Assembly: GCA_963825255.1 (NCBI GenBank) | Contig: CAWGSF010000001.1 | Coordinates: forward strand, 1 to 64,000 | Reading direction: 5' to 3' | Length of the DNA: 64,000 nt | DNA from: JAIBJN01 sp963825255 | GTDB taxonomy: Bacteria > Actinomycetota > Thermoleophilia > Gaiellales > Gaiellaceae | Part shown: in pieces, positions 1-9,455 of the stretch | Position numbering within the stretch: the first letter of the stretch is position 1 | Layout of the letters: every line of letters starts with the position of its first letter | Notes under the pieces: model-generated | The model's database searches: none | What the model saw: only the letters and a program-made list of their open reading frames with translations | What the model was told of the DNA's origin: nothing | Position numbers and translations under genes: made by a program

Positions 1-357
1 CCCGCATGGCCAGGTACGAGCGGACGTACCGATCCGTGCCAGGTCCCGTCAGGCGGGGCTGTACAGTGACATGCGGCCAGAACGCCTCGCGCATCTACTC
101 CAGGGAGACCCTGGTAGAGAAGCGGTGCGGCGCCGACCCCGCAACGACGCGTGCGGCAAACCACCCTGCCGAGGGAGCCATACGCCGCAGCAACGAACTG
201 ATACGCCAGGCTCGACATGGGAGCCTCCTCGTTGCAGGCGGCTCTTACTATCACTCTGCAAAACATGAGTCAAGGCCGCGCCCGGCGTCGGGCAGCTCCC
301 AGCCGAGCCACGCTAGAGCAGTTAGGTCGCCTCGAGCCGCCGGGCTTGACCCGACTT
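1..357. other. Region without a confident gene
   Basis: I see no gene that I can support here. Reading frames are open on both strands but have no recognisable motif or coding bias like that of the neighbouring genes. The only structure noted is a short inverted repeat, CCAGGG-AGA-CCCTGG at 100-114, with outer CTA/TAG pairing. The stretch lies downstream of the 3' end of hyuB and could hold a terminator or the end of a gene lying outside the window. Confidence 0.5.
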
Positions 358-1949
358 CTATCGGCGGCCGAAGCCGCCGCCGCCCCCCGAGCTGACGAAG
401 GAGACGACGTCGCCGTGCTTGAGGCGGAGGTAGCCCTTGCCCGGAAGCGGCTCCTCGGATTCGGTGTCGGTGCAGCGCATGAACGCGGCGGCCGGGGCTC
501 CCGGGCCCCCGCCATCGCGACCACGCGCGGCGAAGGACGGGTTTGTCTATTCGTTCGACGTGGTCAGGGCCCTCGGCCTCGTCCGCAAGGAGGCGGTAGT
601 CGCGCCGGATCGCCCAGCCGCCTTGCGCCCGCCCGCTGCCTCCTGACCCTCGATGAGTTCGCTTCGCTCGATCAACCACGGGTACTCGAGCTCTGCAACC
701 TCGACCGGGAGGATGCGCAGCTCGATGTGTATGTGTCGATCCCGTGGTCGCCGTCACAGCCTCGGCGGGCGCCGCCTCCCCACCGAGGATGTCGGTGAGG
801 AAGGTCAGGCGGCAGGTGCGCGGGTCGGTCGCCTGGACGATGAAGGCGGGAAAGGAGACGTGGGCGGCCGCACGGCCCGGTCGGGAAGGAGGTTCCCGAG
901 CGCCTGGCGGAGCACGTCCGCGAGGCGCTGCACGGTCAGGTGACGAGCGCTCACGGCGGCCGGGAAGCGGGGCCGCAGGACCGACCCCTCGGGCGCGGTC
1001 ACGAGGATGTGGCGGGTGAGGCCGTCGTTCTGCGGGATCTCGCTTCCGAAGAAGCAGCGCATGGCGAAGTAGACGCCCGCGTGCGTGCTCGCCCAGGGGA
1101 CGTTGATACCCCCCGGTACCTGCCGCGCTGACCCCGGTCAGGTCGACGTGCAGCTCGCCGCCGCGCACCTGCACGGTCGCGGCGATACGAACCGGGGTCT
1201 CCGGAGTCAGCCCGTCGTCGTCGAGGAACCCTTCGGCCTCGACGGCCTCCTGCGGCCACGAGGCGAGCTCCGCGACGGTGCGCTTCGACGTCTGCTCGAG
1301 GAGGCTCTCGATCGCCGCCCGGACGATCTCGGTCGAGTACTCCGCGCAGAGCTCAGCGATCCGCTCGCCCCCGCGCCTGCACGCGGCGACCTGCGCCGCG
1401 AGGTCGCCGAGCGTCGCCTCCGGGGTCGCGGACGTTCGCCGCGATGACGTTGTAGAGGGCGGCGTTCCGTCGGCCCCGCTCTGCGAGCTTGACCGGCGGG
1501 AGGAGTATGTCTTCCTGGAAGAGGTGCGTGTTCTCAGTGCTCTCTGTTCCAGGCACGCGCCCGCCGATGTCGACGTGGTGTGCGATCGAGCCGGTGTAGG
1601 CGACGAGGTTCCCGTCCTCGTCGTGGGCGGGCATGAAGAGCTGGAGATCCGGTGTGTGCGTCCCGCCGCGATAAGGGTGGTTGCAAAGGGCGACGTCGCC
1701 GGGCTCCAGGGGGCCGAGGGTCGCGATCGCCTCTTGGAGCGCGAACTGCATGAGCCCGAGCTGGGCCGGGATCTGCTCCGCGTGCGAGATCATGCGGCCG
1801 CGGTCGTCGAACGTCCCGCACGAGAAGTCGAGCATCTCCCGGATGATCGGGGAGAAGGAGGAGCGGTACTCGACGACCGCCATCTCCTCCGCGATTCCCG
1901 AGAACGCGTGGCGAAGGATCTCCTGCGTGATTGGGTCGACGGCGGTCAC
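358..1949 (-). CDS. hyuB: Hydantoinase B / 5-oxoprolinase C-terminal-type subunit (frame-broken)
   Basis: Large second subunit of the ATP-dependent hydantoinase/5-oxoprolinase family, which opens hydantoin- or oxoproline-type rings with HyuA. The first ~160 residues are clear (DPITQEILRHAFSGIAEEM, then a GDVALCNHPYRGGTHTPDLQ-type segment and an HHVDIGGRVPG segment). After that the family signature continues by switching frames several times (GGELHVDLTGVS, AAHVSFPAFIVQATDPRT, GGGGRAQGGWAIRRDYRL) to a glycine-rich end, SSGGGGGFGRR, before the TAG at 358-360. The reconstructed length of about 530 residues is normal for HyuB. The GTG start overlaps the hyuA stop by four bases. At least four single-base frame breaks make it formally a pseudogene, but a clean indel pattern suggests sequencing error. 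The substrate is not predictable from sequence alone. Confidence 0.85.
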
Positions 1950-3993
1950 GCGGGTCTCCTCGCCAGCACGAGGCTCTCGGCCGCGCCGACCGCGGCGTGC
2001 CAGCCTTCCTCGACCAGGACGGTGGAGTCGTCCTGCTCGACGACGGCCGGGCCCTCGAGAACCGTCCCCTCGCCCAGCGTGGAGCGCTCGTAGACGGGGT
2101 GCGGGAGCGCTCCGCGCGGGCCGAGGTGGACGGCCCGCGTGCTCCTCGCCCTACCGTCCAGGGCGGCCGCTTGCGGCCGGACCGCCCCAGCGAGGCAGGT
2201 CCACGGGCCCCGTGGCGTGGGCGCGGAGGGTGACGATCTCGACCTCGTCGACCGGCGAGGCATGGCCGTAGGCCTGGGAGTGAGCGGCGTGGAAGGCCGC
2301 CTCGACGCCGCGAAGCGCGCGCTCGTCGATCGTCGCCCCGTCGAGCGGGACGGTGAGCTCGTAGGCCTGGCCCCGATAGCGTATGTCGAGCTCGAAGTCG
2401 ACGCGGCCGCTCCCGTTTCCGAACCCGGCGCCCGCCAGGAGCTCGCGTCCCTCGCGCTCGAGGCCCCCGAGCCGCTCTCCGAGCTCGTCGAGATCGAGTG
2501 CGTTCGTCCGCCTTACCCAGGTCTGCCGGAGGTCGTGGCGCACGTCGCTGAGGAGCAGCCCGGAGGGCCGAGGCCGCCCCTGGGTAGCGGGGCACAACGA
2601 TGCTCCCGATCCCGAGCTCGGTCGCGATCGAGCACGCGTGCATCGGGCCCGCGCCGCCGAAGGAGACGAGCGTGAAGCGGCGCGGATCGTGGCCGCGCGC
2701 GACCGAGATGACCCGCAAGGCGCGCACCATCGTCGCGTCTGCGATCCTGACGATCGCAGCTGCAGCCTCCTCGACGCCGAAACCGAGCGGCCTCGCGACG
2801 TGGAGCTCGATCGCCCGTCGAGCGGCGGACGCGTCGAGCCCGACGCGCCCGCCGAGGAAGCGCGCTGGATCGAGCGTTCCAAGGACGAGGTGCGCGTCCG
2901 TCACCGTCGCGGCTTCGCCGCCCCGTCCGTAGGCCGCGGGCCCGGGATCCGCGCCGGCGCTCTCCGGGCCGACCGAGAGCGAGCCGAACCGGTCGACCCG
3001 GGCGATGCTGCCGCCGCCGGCGCCGACCGAGAGGACGTCGCTCTGCGGGAGGTTCACGGGGTGTCCGGCCGCGTGGCCACGAAACCGCATCTGCGGGTGG
3101 CCGTCGACGACGAGGCCCACATCGGCGGTCGTGCCGCCCATGTCGAAGCTGAGGACGCTTCGCGTCCGGCGGCGGCGCCGATCTGGGCCGCGCCAATGAC
3201 CCCGGCCGCGGGCCCCGAGGCGATGAGCGCGACCGGAAGTCGCTTCGCCTCTACCGCCCGGGCGACGCCCCGTTCGACTGTATGAGGTGGAGAGGCGCCT
3301 GGAGGCCCGCCTCGGCGAGCTGTCGCTCGAGCGCCTCGACGTACCGTCCCACGAGCGGAAGGAGGCCGCCGTTCACGACCGTCGTACTCGTGCGCAAGTA
3401 CTCCCGGAACTCGGGCGCGACGCGGAGATTGTCACGGGAACGGCCGGCAGCTTCTCGCAGAGGAGCCTCGCCGCCTCCTCCTCGTGCGCCGGGTTCGCGA
3501 ACGAGAAGAGGAAGCCAACCGCGACGGCCTCGATCCCGAGCGCGCGGAAGGTCTCGGCCGCCGACTCGACGTCCGCCGGCTCGAGCGGAGTGATCACCTG
3601 GCCCTCGGCGCCGATTCGCTCGCGCACTTCGAGCCGAAGCTCGCGGAGCACCTGGGGCGCGGGCTTCGGCGCGTGGAGGTCGTAGAGGCGGCCGCGCTGC
3701 TGGGTTCCGATCTCGAGGACATCTCGGAAGCCCGCCGTCGTCAGCAGGCCGACCCGGGCCGTCTTTCGCTGGACGATCGCGTTTCGTCGCCACAGTCGAG
3801 CCGTGGACGAGGTAGGCGATCCCGTGCGGCGCCGCACCCCGAGCGCCGCGACTTCCGTCAGGGCCTCGAGGAACCCGGCGGCGAGGTCGGCGGGGGTGCT
3901 CGCGACCTTGGCGATCTCCAGTCGCCCCTGCTCGTCGAGAAGGACGCCGTCGGTCAACGTCCCGCCCACGTCGATGCCCGCGCGAGCCGCCAT
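1946..3993 (-). CDS. hyuA: Hydantoinase A / 5-oxoprolinase N-terminal-type subunit (frame-broken)
   Basis: ATPase-like subunit of the hydantoinase/5-oxoprolinase pair. It begins with an actin-fold nucleotide-binding motif (AGIDVGGTLTDGVLL) and has GTQQRGRLYDLHAPKP near residue 95 and the core DMGGTTADVGLVVDGHP and GAGGGSIARVD motifs of the hydantoinase A domain. The C-terminal domain ends in a VVEQDDSTVLVEEGW-type segment and overlaps hyuB by GTGA. The reconstructed length of about 680 residues fits the family. The frame must be corrected near 3800, 3420, 3270, 2560 and 2180. Homologous pairs act on N-methylhydantoin (creatinine breakdown, giving N-carbamoylsarcosine), hydantoins or 5-oxoproline. 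An amine-catabolic neighbourhood makes an N-methylhydantoin role attractive but unproven. Confidence 0.85.
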
Positions 3994-4073
3994 GGGGCGA
4001 GAGCGCGATCCCCGGAGGTGTAGGCTGGCGCTCCCGGCCCCGTAGAGCGGCCCTCGAGTCGAAGCGAGGCGAC

Positions 4074-4241
4074 GTGGAACGAGTTCGACCGTTGGTGACG
4101 TTCATGGCCGCGCCTTACGTCGAGGACCTCGGCGGGCTGGAGGCCGACCTCGCGTTCCTCGGGGTGCCGTCATGTCGACCACGAGGACGGCAGTACGGCT
4201 GGGATCGACCTGCAGCGGCTCCGGGCGTGCCTCGACGGTGA
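4074..4241 (+). pseudogene. 5' remnant of an agmatinase/arginase-family gene
   Basis: From a GTG at 4074 the frame reads VERVRPLVTFMAAPYVEDL and then GGLEADLAFLGVP, which looks like the first beta strand of ureohydrolases (agmatinase, guanidinobutyrase), where a LGVPFD-type segment follows. The similarity stops abruptly at about 4170, and the rest of the frame to TGA at 4241 is the antisense of another gene start. No metal-binding histidine or DxHxD segment is present, so it cannot be active. It abuts, tail to tail, a similar fragment on the other strand. The identification rests on about 30 residues. Confidence 0.5.
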
Positions 4242-4245
4242 TCAT
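4171..4245 (-). pseudogene. 5' remnant of an isochorismatase-family (cysteine hydrolase) gene
   Basis: The minus-strand frame starting with ATG at 4245 encodes a 25-residue stretch containing PSRTAVLVVDM, the typical first strand of isochorismatase-like hydrolases, where VVDMQNDF normally follows. The match ends at the junction near 4170, so the catalytic Lys and Cys are missing. N-carbamoylsarcosine amidase and biuret hydrolase are in this family and would fit next to a hydantoinase, but the fragment is too short to tell. It converges on the agmatinase-like fragment on the plus strand. Confidence 0.45.
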
Positions 4246-4405
4246 GCGATCGAGCACAGTACGCCGATCCAGCGACCCCCTGCACGGCGTCGACATCGGC
4301 CGGCTCTGCATCCAGGACGGCTGACGCGCTCCTGCGACGACGGCTCTGGCGCGTTCGGCACGGTGTCGGCACGGTCCTGTGACACACCTACGCGTTCTTC
4401 GGCTG

Positions 4406-4411
4406 TAGCGT
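4406..4411 (+). promoter_or_regulatory. Putative -10 element (TAGCGT) of a leaderless start
   Basis: TAGCGT ends 7 nt before the ATG at 4419, and there is no Shine-Dalgarno sequence. This is the spacing of actinobacterial leaderless promoters and matches several other starts in the window. No convincing -35 box is seen. Confidence 0.4.
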
Positions 4412-4418
4412 CGCGAGA

Positions 4419-4691
4419 ATGACGACGACGGCCACACCGTGGGGCAAGGCGACCGTGCTCGAGGAGCTTCGCGTGGCCCAGCGGGCCGGCGACCGGCGCT
4501 TCGAGACCGTCGTCCAGCTCCTGGAGGACGAGAGGGGAGGTGAGCTGATCCGCTTCGCCTACGCGACGGGCGGTGTCGTGCGGCGGGGGCCGGTCACGTT
4601 GCGCGGACGCGACCTGGACCGTCTGCGTGCGGCGATCGCCTCGCGGCCGCGGCTGGCGGGCGCGCTCGGGCTGCAGGGGCCTGAGCACTGA
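4419..4691 (+). CDS. Small hypothetical protein, 90 aa
   Basis: A 90-residue soluble protein, not recognised. It is arginine- and glutamate-rich with a likely helix-strand-helix layout: an N-terminal helix (VLEELRVAQRAGDRRFETVVQ), a strand pair around GELIRFAYATGGVVRRGPVTL, and a C-terminal helical stretch DLDRLRAAIASRPRLAGAL. The ATG start has no ribosome-binding site but has TAGCGT 7 nt upstream, which suggests leaderless translation. It is convergent with purQ across a 66-nt gap. An open frame exists on the opposite strand, but the plus frame has the more convincing start and composition. It could be a small regulatory or scaffolding protein; no function is assigned. Confidence 0.6.
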   Translation: MTTTATPWGKATVLEELRVAQRAGDRRFETVVQLLEDERGGELIRFAYATGGVVRRGPVTLRGRDLDRLRAAIASRPRLAGALGLQGPEH

Positions 4692-4757
4692 CAATCGAAG
4701 ACAGCGGCGACGGCGCCGACGACAGGGCGGCGACCGACCAGGCGAGCCGAGACAGGG

Positions 4758-5445
4758 CTACGCGCGGGCGTAGGAGCGGTCGCGGGCCGCCTCGATCAGA
4801 CCGGCGAGGAGGAGGCCACCGTCCCCCGAGCCGAGCAGCGGGTCGACGGCGTGTTCCGGGTGGGGCATGAGGCCGAGCACGTTGCCGGCGGCGTTGACGA
4901 CGCCGGCGATGTCGCGCTCCGAGCCGTTCGGGTTCTGGCCCGGTGCGTACCGGAGCGCGATCTGCTCCTCCGGCAGGTCCGGCGGCGCGTGGTAGCAGCC
5001 GTCGCCGTGCTTGACTGGGATCGTCAGCGCCTGACCCGAATCGCACCGCGAGGTGAAGAGCGTGTCGTCGCGCTCGACGACGACGACGACGTCCCGGCAC
5101 ACGAACGACAGGGAGGCGTTCGGCCGCAGCACGCCCGGGAGTAGGCCTGCCTCGCAGAGGATCTGGAAGCCGTTGCAGATGCCCAGCACGGGGCCACCCT
5201 CGGCGGCGAAGGCCGATCACCCACTCGAGCGCCGGCGCGAACCGGGCGATCGCCCCTGCGCGCAGGTAGTCGCCGTAGGAGAAGCCGCCCGGGAGGACGA
5301 CGGCGTCGACGGGCGGTGCCTCCGGGTCCGCGTGCCACGCGAGGACGGGCTCGGCTCCGAGCGCGGACAGCGCCCAGGCGGCGTCGCGGTCGTCGTTCGA
5401 TCCCGGGAAGACGACGACCGCGATCCGGGGCCGTCGCTCGGTCAC
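4758..5445 (-). CDS. purQ: Phosphoribosylformylglycinamidine synthase glutaminase subunit PurQ
   Basis: Glutaminase subunit of FGAM synthase (step 4 of purine synthesis). It feeds ammonia to PurL within the PurLQS complex in the cytoplasm. The N-terminus (RRPRIAVVVFPGSNDDRDAA) and the oxyanion strand (VVLPGGFSYGDYLRAGAIA) are followed by the nucleophile motif LGICNGFQILCEAG and the His/Glu motif LMPHPEHAVDPLLG. The GTG start at 5445 overlaps the purS stop by GTGA. The frame breaks once near 5205, where one extra G/C separates EWVI from FAAEGGPVLGIC; removing it gives a normal ~229-residue protein. It is the last gene of the pur operon. purL is not in this window. Confidence 0.92.
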
Positions 5446-5690
5446 GAGCCGTTCTCCTCGAGCTCGATGTCGTAGCTCTCGATCAGCGGGTTGGCGAGAA
5501 GCCGCTCGCACATCCGCTCGACCTGGGCTCGTGCCTCGGAGGCGCTGGACGCTTCGACCTCGAGGTCGATCACCTTGCCCACCCGCGCGTCTCCGACCGT
5601 GAAGCCGAGGTGCCGGAGGGAGCGCTCGACCGCCTCACCCTGCGGATCGAGGATCCCGTCCTTCGGGCGCACGAGGACCGTGGCCTTCAC
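5442..5690 (-). CDS. purS: Phosphoribosylformylglycinamidine synthase subunit PurS
   Basis: An 82-residue PurS, the small dimeric subunit that bridges PurL and PurQ in Gram-positive-type FGAM synthase. Family hallmarks are the MKATVLVRPKDGILDPQGEAV opening, VGKVIDLEVEA in the middle and a C-terminal ERLLANPLIESYDIEL. It starts at GTG 5690, overlaps the purC stop and itself overlaps purQ, so purC-purS-purQ are translationally coupled. Length and order are typical. No oddities. Confidence 0.93.
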   Translation of the reverse strand: MKATVLVRPKDGILDPQGEAVERSLRHLGFTVGDARVGKVIDLEVEASSASEARAQVERMCERLLANPLIESYDIELEENGS

Positions 5691-6547
5691 CGGAGGACCA
5701 CCTCCGGGTCGCCGAGGTAGTCGTCGAAGGCGATCCCTGTGAGGCGCTCGAACGCCTCGACGTAGCGGGACCGGGTCCCGGCCACGACCTCGTCCGGGAG
5801 CTCCGGGCCCGGCGGCGACTTGTCCCAGCCGAGCGTCTCGCAGTAGTCGCGGACGTACTGCTTGTCGTAGGACGGCTGGCCGCGGCCGGGCTCGTACTCG
5901 TCGGCGGGCCAGAAGCGGGACGAGTCGGGCGTGAGAGCCTCGTCGCCGAGTGTGAGGACGCCGTCCGGGTCGAGGCCGAGCTCGAACTTCGTGTCCGCGA
6001 TCAAGATGCCGCGCTCGGCTGCGTACGTCGACGCGAAGCGGTAGAGGTCGAGGGAGATGCGCTCTGCGTCCGCGAGGAGCTCGGTGCCCACCAGCTCGGC
6101 GGCCTGCTCTCGGCTGATGTTCTCGTCGTGACCGGTCTGGGCCTTGGTCGCCGGCGTGAAGATCGGCTCGGGGAGCCGGTCGGACTCGCGCAGGCCCTCG
6201 GGCAGCCGGTGCCCGCAGACCTCGCCGGTCGACAGGTAGTCCTTCCAGCCGGAGCCGGCGAGGTAGCCCCGGACGACGCACTCGATGGGAAGCATCTCGA
6301 GGCGTCGAGCCTCGGTCGACCGCCCGTCGGACCTCAGCGCCACGAGGTGGTTCGGGACGACCTCGCGCGTGCGTGCGAACCAGAAGCCCGAGAGGCCCGT
6401 GAGCACGCGCCCCTTGTCGGGGATCTCGGTCGGCAGGACGACGTCGAAGGTCGAGATCCTGTCGCTGGCGACGAGCAGGAGCCGGTCGGCCTCCAGCTCG
6501 AAGATTTCCCGGACCTTGCCGCTCGCGACATGAGTCGCCTCAGGCAT
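5687..6547 (-). CDS. purC: Phosphoribosylaminoimidazole-succinocarboxamide synthase PurC
   Basis: SAICAR synthetase, 286 residues, which ligates CAIR and L-aspartate with ATP. Recognisable segments are the nucleotide-binding N-terminus (VASGKVREIFEL), ECVVRGYLAGSGWKDY, the FTPATKAQTGHDENIS loop and the DTKFELGLD catalytic/metal segment, ending with YDKQYVRDYCETLGW. The longer actinobacterial-type C-terminus is present. The ATG at 6547 lies 3 nt past the purB stop, and a GGAGGA-like site upstream lies in the purB end. No frame breaks. Confidence 0.95.
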   Translation of the reverse strand: MPEATHVASGKVREIFELEADRLLLVASDRISTFDVVLPTEIPDKGRVLTGLSGFWFARTREVVPNHLVALRSDGRSTEARRLEMLPIECVVRGYLAGSGWKDYLSTGEVCGHRLPEGLRESDRLPEPIFTPATKAQTGHDENISREQAAELVGTELLADAERISLDLYRFASTYAAERGILIADTKFELGLDPDGVLTLGDEALTPDSSRFWPADEYEPGRGQPSYDKQYVRDYCETLGWDKSPPGPELPDEVVAGTRSRYVEAFERLTGIAFDDYLGDPEVVLR

Positions 6548-7882
6548 GGACGGTCTCCTCCTTTCGTTCGGCGATCTCCTCGGCGAGGGCGCCGAGGCGT
6601 TCGAAGACGACGTCGACGTGCCGGAGGGCGTCGTCGAGGTCGAAGGCGGCCGCCAGCGCCTCGGGGTCGAGACGGGCGCCGATCTCCGGATCGCCGGCGA
6701 CCAGCTCGCGGAAGTCGCGCTGCTCGTCCCACGCCGCCAGGGCGTGCCCCTGCACGAGGCGATACGCCTCGTCGCGGGAGAGCCCCGCGCCCGACGAGGG
6801 CGAGCAGAACGCGCTGGCTGAACACGAGGCCGTGTGACGCGTCGAGGTTCTCGCGCATGCGCCCGGCGTCGACGACGAGCCCGCTCGACGAGCCAGGTGA
6901 AGCGGTCGAGCATGTAGTCGAGCGCGAGGAACGCATCGGGCAGGACGACGCGCTCGGCGCTCGAGTGGGAGATGTCCCGCTCGTGCCAGAGGGCGACGTT
7001 CTCCAGGCCGACGGCCGCCGCCGCGCGAACGACCCGCGCAAGCCCGCAGATGCGCTCGGCCACCACCGGGTTGCGCTTGTGCGGCATCGCCGAGGAGCCC
7101 TTCTGCCCCTTCCCGAACGGCTCCTGCACCTCGCGGAGCTCGGTCCGCGCGAGGTGGCGGATCTCGGTCGCGTGGCGCTCGAGCGACGCGGCGCAGAGCG
7201 CCAGCGTCGAGAGCAGCTCCGCGTGCCGGTCCCGCGGGACGACCTGCGTCGCGGCCTGCTCGGGCACGAGCCCGAGCCTCTCGCAGGCGATCCGCTCCAT
7301 CTCGGGATCTCCGCCGCCGTACGTCCCGACGGCGCCGGCGAGCTTGCCGACCCGCATCCGCTCGAGCGCGGCGACGAGGCGTGAGCGGTCGCGCGCCAGC
7401 TCGAACGCCCAGCCGGCGAGCTTGACGCCGAACGTGATCGGCTCGGCGTGGACGCCGTGCGTCCGCCCGACCATGACGGTGTCGCGGTGCTCCTCCGCGC
7501 GCGCGATCACGGCGGCGAGCGCGCCATCGAGGCCCTCGAGGAGGAGCGTGCCCGCCTCGCGAACCTGCAGGGCCAGGGCGGTGTCGACGACGTCCGAGGA
7601 CGTAAGCCCGTAGTGGAACCAGCGACCATTCGGCCCGAGCTCTCCCGCGACCGCGTCGACGAAGGCCGCGAGGTCGTGGTGCGTGCGCTCCTCGATCTCG
7701 GCGACGCGCTCGGGCGTCGGCGGGACGGCGCGCTCCCGCGCCTCTGCCGCCGCCTCCCGCGGCACGACGCCGAGCTCCGCCCAGCCGTCCAGCGCCGCCA
7801 GCTCGACCTCGAGCCACCGCTCGAGCTTGCCCTCCTCCGACCAGACGCGCTTCATGGCGGGTCGGGAGTAGCGGGCGATCAC
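6540..7882 (-). CDS. purB: Adenylosuccinate lyase PurB (two frame breaks)
   Basis: Adenylosuccinate lyase of the fumarase/aspartase superfamily, which removes fumarate from SAICAR and adenylosuccinate. Visible signatures are HYGLTSSDVVDTALALQ, the GRTHGVHAEPITFG region with the catalytic His, and the superfamily signature SSAMPHKRNP. The start is GTG at 7882 (VIARYSRPAMKRVWSEE) with TAGACT 7 nt upstream. The frame breaks at about 6887 and 6795; in each case one extra G in a short run explains it, and the C-terminal domain resumes as GAGLSRDEAYRLVQ. The reconstructed length of about 447 residues is normal. Confidence 0.92.
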
Positions 7883-7889
7883 ACCCCCA

Positions 7890-7895
7890 AGTCTA
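7890..7895 (-). promoter_or_regulatory. Putative leaderless -10 element for purB, overlapping a stop codon
   Basis: On the minus strand TAGACT sits 7 nt before the purB GTG. Its TAG is also the stop codon of the upstream lipoprotein gene. There is no Shine-Dalgarno in the gap and no clear -35. This suggests an internal leaderless promoter in the pur operon. Confidence 0.45.
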
Positions 7896-8915
7896 GTGAG
7901 CGTGGAGGCTGCCTGACTCGAGCTCCCACGGGCCCCAGTCGGGGAGCCCGAGGCGGTCGAGCTCCTCCTGCGCGCGGACGAGCATCTCGTCGGTCGGATC
8001 CCGGCGGCCGAAGTAGACGCGGAGGTCGACGTCGTACTGTCCCTCCACACGCGTCCAGAGCACATGCTCGGGAAGCGTCGCGCACCTGGCCCTCCCAGCC
8101 TGGAATGGACCTCGAAGTCGGCGAGCCGGTACGGCCGGGGTCGAACCGGCCGTTGCTGGCCGGTGCCGCCGGGGTCGCAGGAGCGTGTGAGCGAGAGCCA
8201 GATCGACGATGCCGTCGGGCGGAAGGCTCTCGAGGGTGGTCCTCGGGAGCGCGTCCCACTCGTCCCGATACGGAATCGTGGCCGCCCACGAGACCGCCCA
8301 GTCGCCGTCGGAGTGCCGCCGGCTGCGGGCCGCTCGACCCCGCGTGCCAGCCGTCGGCCGGCGCGAATGAGGCCGGCTCGACGTCGCCCGGGTAGAAGTC
8401 GCCCGGCTCGACCGCGAGCGTCGCGAGAGCCGCGTTCGCCTCGTCGACGACCGCGGAGGCGACGGAGCGGGCGCCGGCCTCGCCGAAGATCACGAAATCG
8501 GCGGCCGTCGAGCGAGAAGGGCACGTTCGCGTACGCGTGCGTGTCCGGGAAGGTGCCGGGCTCCGGCGGCCGGAAGTCCTCGACGGCGAGCCGGGGCGGC
8601 CGGTCGAGCGCCGGGAAGTACGAGAGCTCGCCCGGCTGGGCGAGTCGCGCTCGAGGACGTCGACGACGAGGTCGCCGGGCTCGAGCTCGCGCGGCCCGCC
8701 GCAGAGAGCCGGGCAGCTCCGGTTGGCGAAGCGAACTGCGCCGCGGGTGATCGTCGGCGTCCCAGCCGTCCGGGACGGTCGATCGTCAGCCCGTAGCGCA
8801 GTCGTTCGGCGCGTCGTCCGCCGCGCGGGGTCGCTCCCTGAGGGCCGGCGGCCGGCTCCGAGCCGCACGAGGCCGCGAGGACGGCCACTGCCACGAGTGC
8901 GAGCGCGGTGCGCAC
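7893..8915 (-). CDS. Predicted lipoprotein inside the purine operon (frame-broken)
   Basis: An exported lipoprotein of about 340 residues with no family recognised. The N-terminus MRTALALVAVAVLAASCGSE is a lipoprotein signal peptide with lipobox LAASC. The mature part, read through several frame corrections, contains YGLTIDVP-like, LAVEDFRPPEPGTFPDTHAYANVPFSLDGRRF and FVIFGEAGARSVASAVVDEANAALATL segments and ends at ELESGSLHAH before TAG 7893. It starts at GTG 8915, 33 nt after purE, and lies co-directionally between purE and purB. At least five single-base breaks are needed, more than in the pur genes around it, so true decay is possible here. Confidence 0.65.
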
Positions 8916-8948
8916 GCCACGCGTACGGGCCGGGTGGCTCGGAGGTCC

Positions 8949-9455
8949 CTAGCCCTCGGCCGTGGGCCGGCCCGGCGTCCCCGGGTACCCGCCGCCCTGG
9001 CCGAGGATCTTGGCGGCGAGGATGGCCGCGTTCCGCGAGCCGTTCACGGAGACGCAGGCGACCGGGACGCCCGGAGGCATCTGGGCGATCGAGAGCATCG
9101 CGTCGAGCCCGCCCATGACGCTCTTCGACGAGGTGAGCGGGACGCCGATCACGGGGAGGTCCGTGTAGGCGGCGACGACCCCGGGAAGCGCTGCCGCCAT
9201 GCCGGCGGCGGCGATGATGACGCGCACCCCCCGGAGCGCGGCGGTCGACGCGTACTCGGCCACGCCGCGGGGGTCCCTGTGAGCCGAGAGGACGCGCAGC
9301 TCCCAGGAGATCCCGCGCTCGTCGAGCTCGACGCCGGCGGGCTCCATCGCCTCCTGGTCGGACTCCGAGCCGATGAGGATCCCGACGAGCGGGCCGGCCT
9401 CCTCGAACTCCTCGAGCACAGGAAGGGGAAGGGGGCTTTCCTCAGGTCCGGGCAT
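8949..9455 (-). CDS. purE: N5-carboxyaminoimidazole ribonucleotide mutase PurE
   Basis: PurE catalytic protein, 168 residues, converting N5-CAIR to CAIR. The first strand is VGILIGSESDQEAM, followed by the substrate loop WELRVLSAHRDPRGV and the glycine-rich loop VIIAAAGMAAALPGVVAAYT, with VIGVPLTSS and GVPVACVSVNGSRNAAILAAKIL at the C-terminus, all class I PurE signatures. The ATG at 9455 overlaps the end of purD by 14 nt, so translation is coupled. The companion ATPase purK is not in the window. Intact frame. Confidence 0.95.
   Translation of the reverse strand: MPGPEESPLPLPVLEEFEEAGPLVGILIGSESDQEAMEPAGVELDERGISWELRVLSAHRDPRGVAEYASTAALRGVRVIIAAAGMAAALPGVVAAYTDLPVIGVPLTSSKSVMGGLDAMLSIAQMPPGVPVACVSVNGSRNAAILAAKILGQGGGYPGTPGRPTAEG

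Noticed and set aside
4102..4437. A 111-codon minus-strand gene upstream of hyuA
   Set aside because: Only the 25 residues from 4245 to 4171 look like a protein family; the rest is low-complexity Arg-rich sequence.
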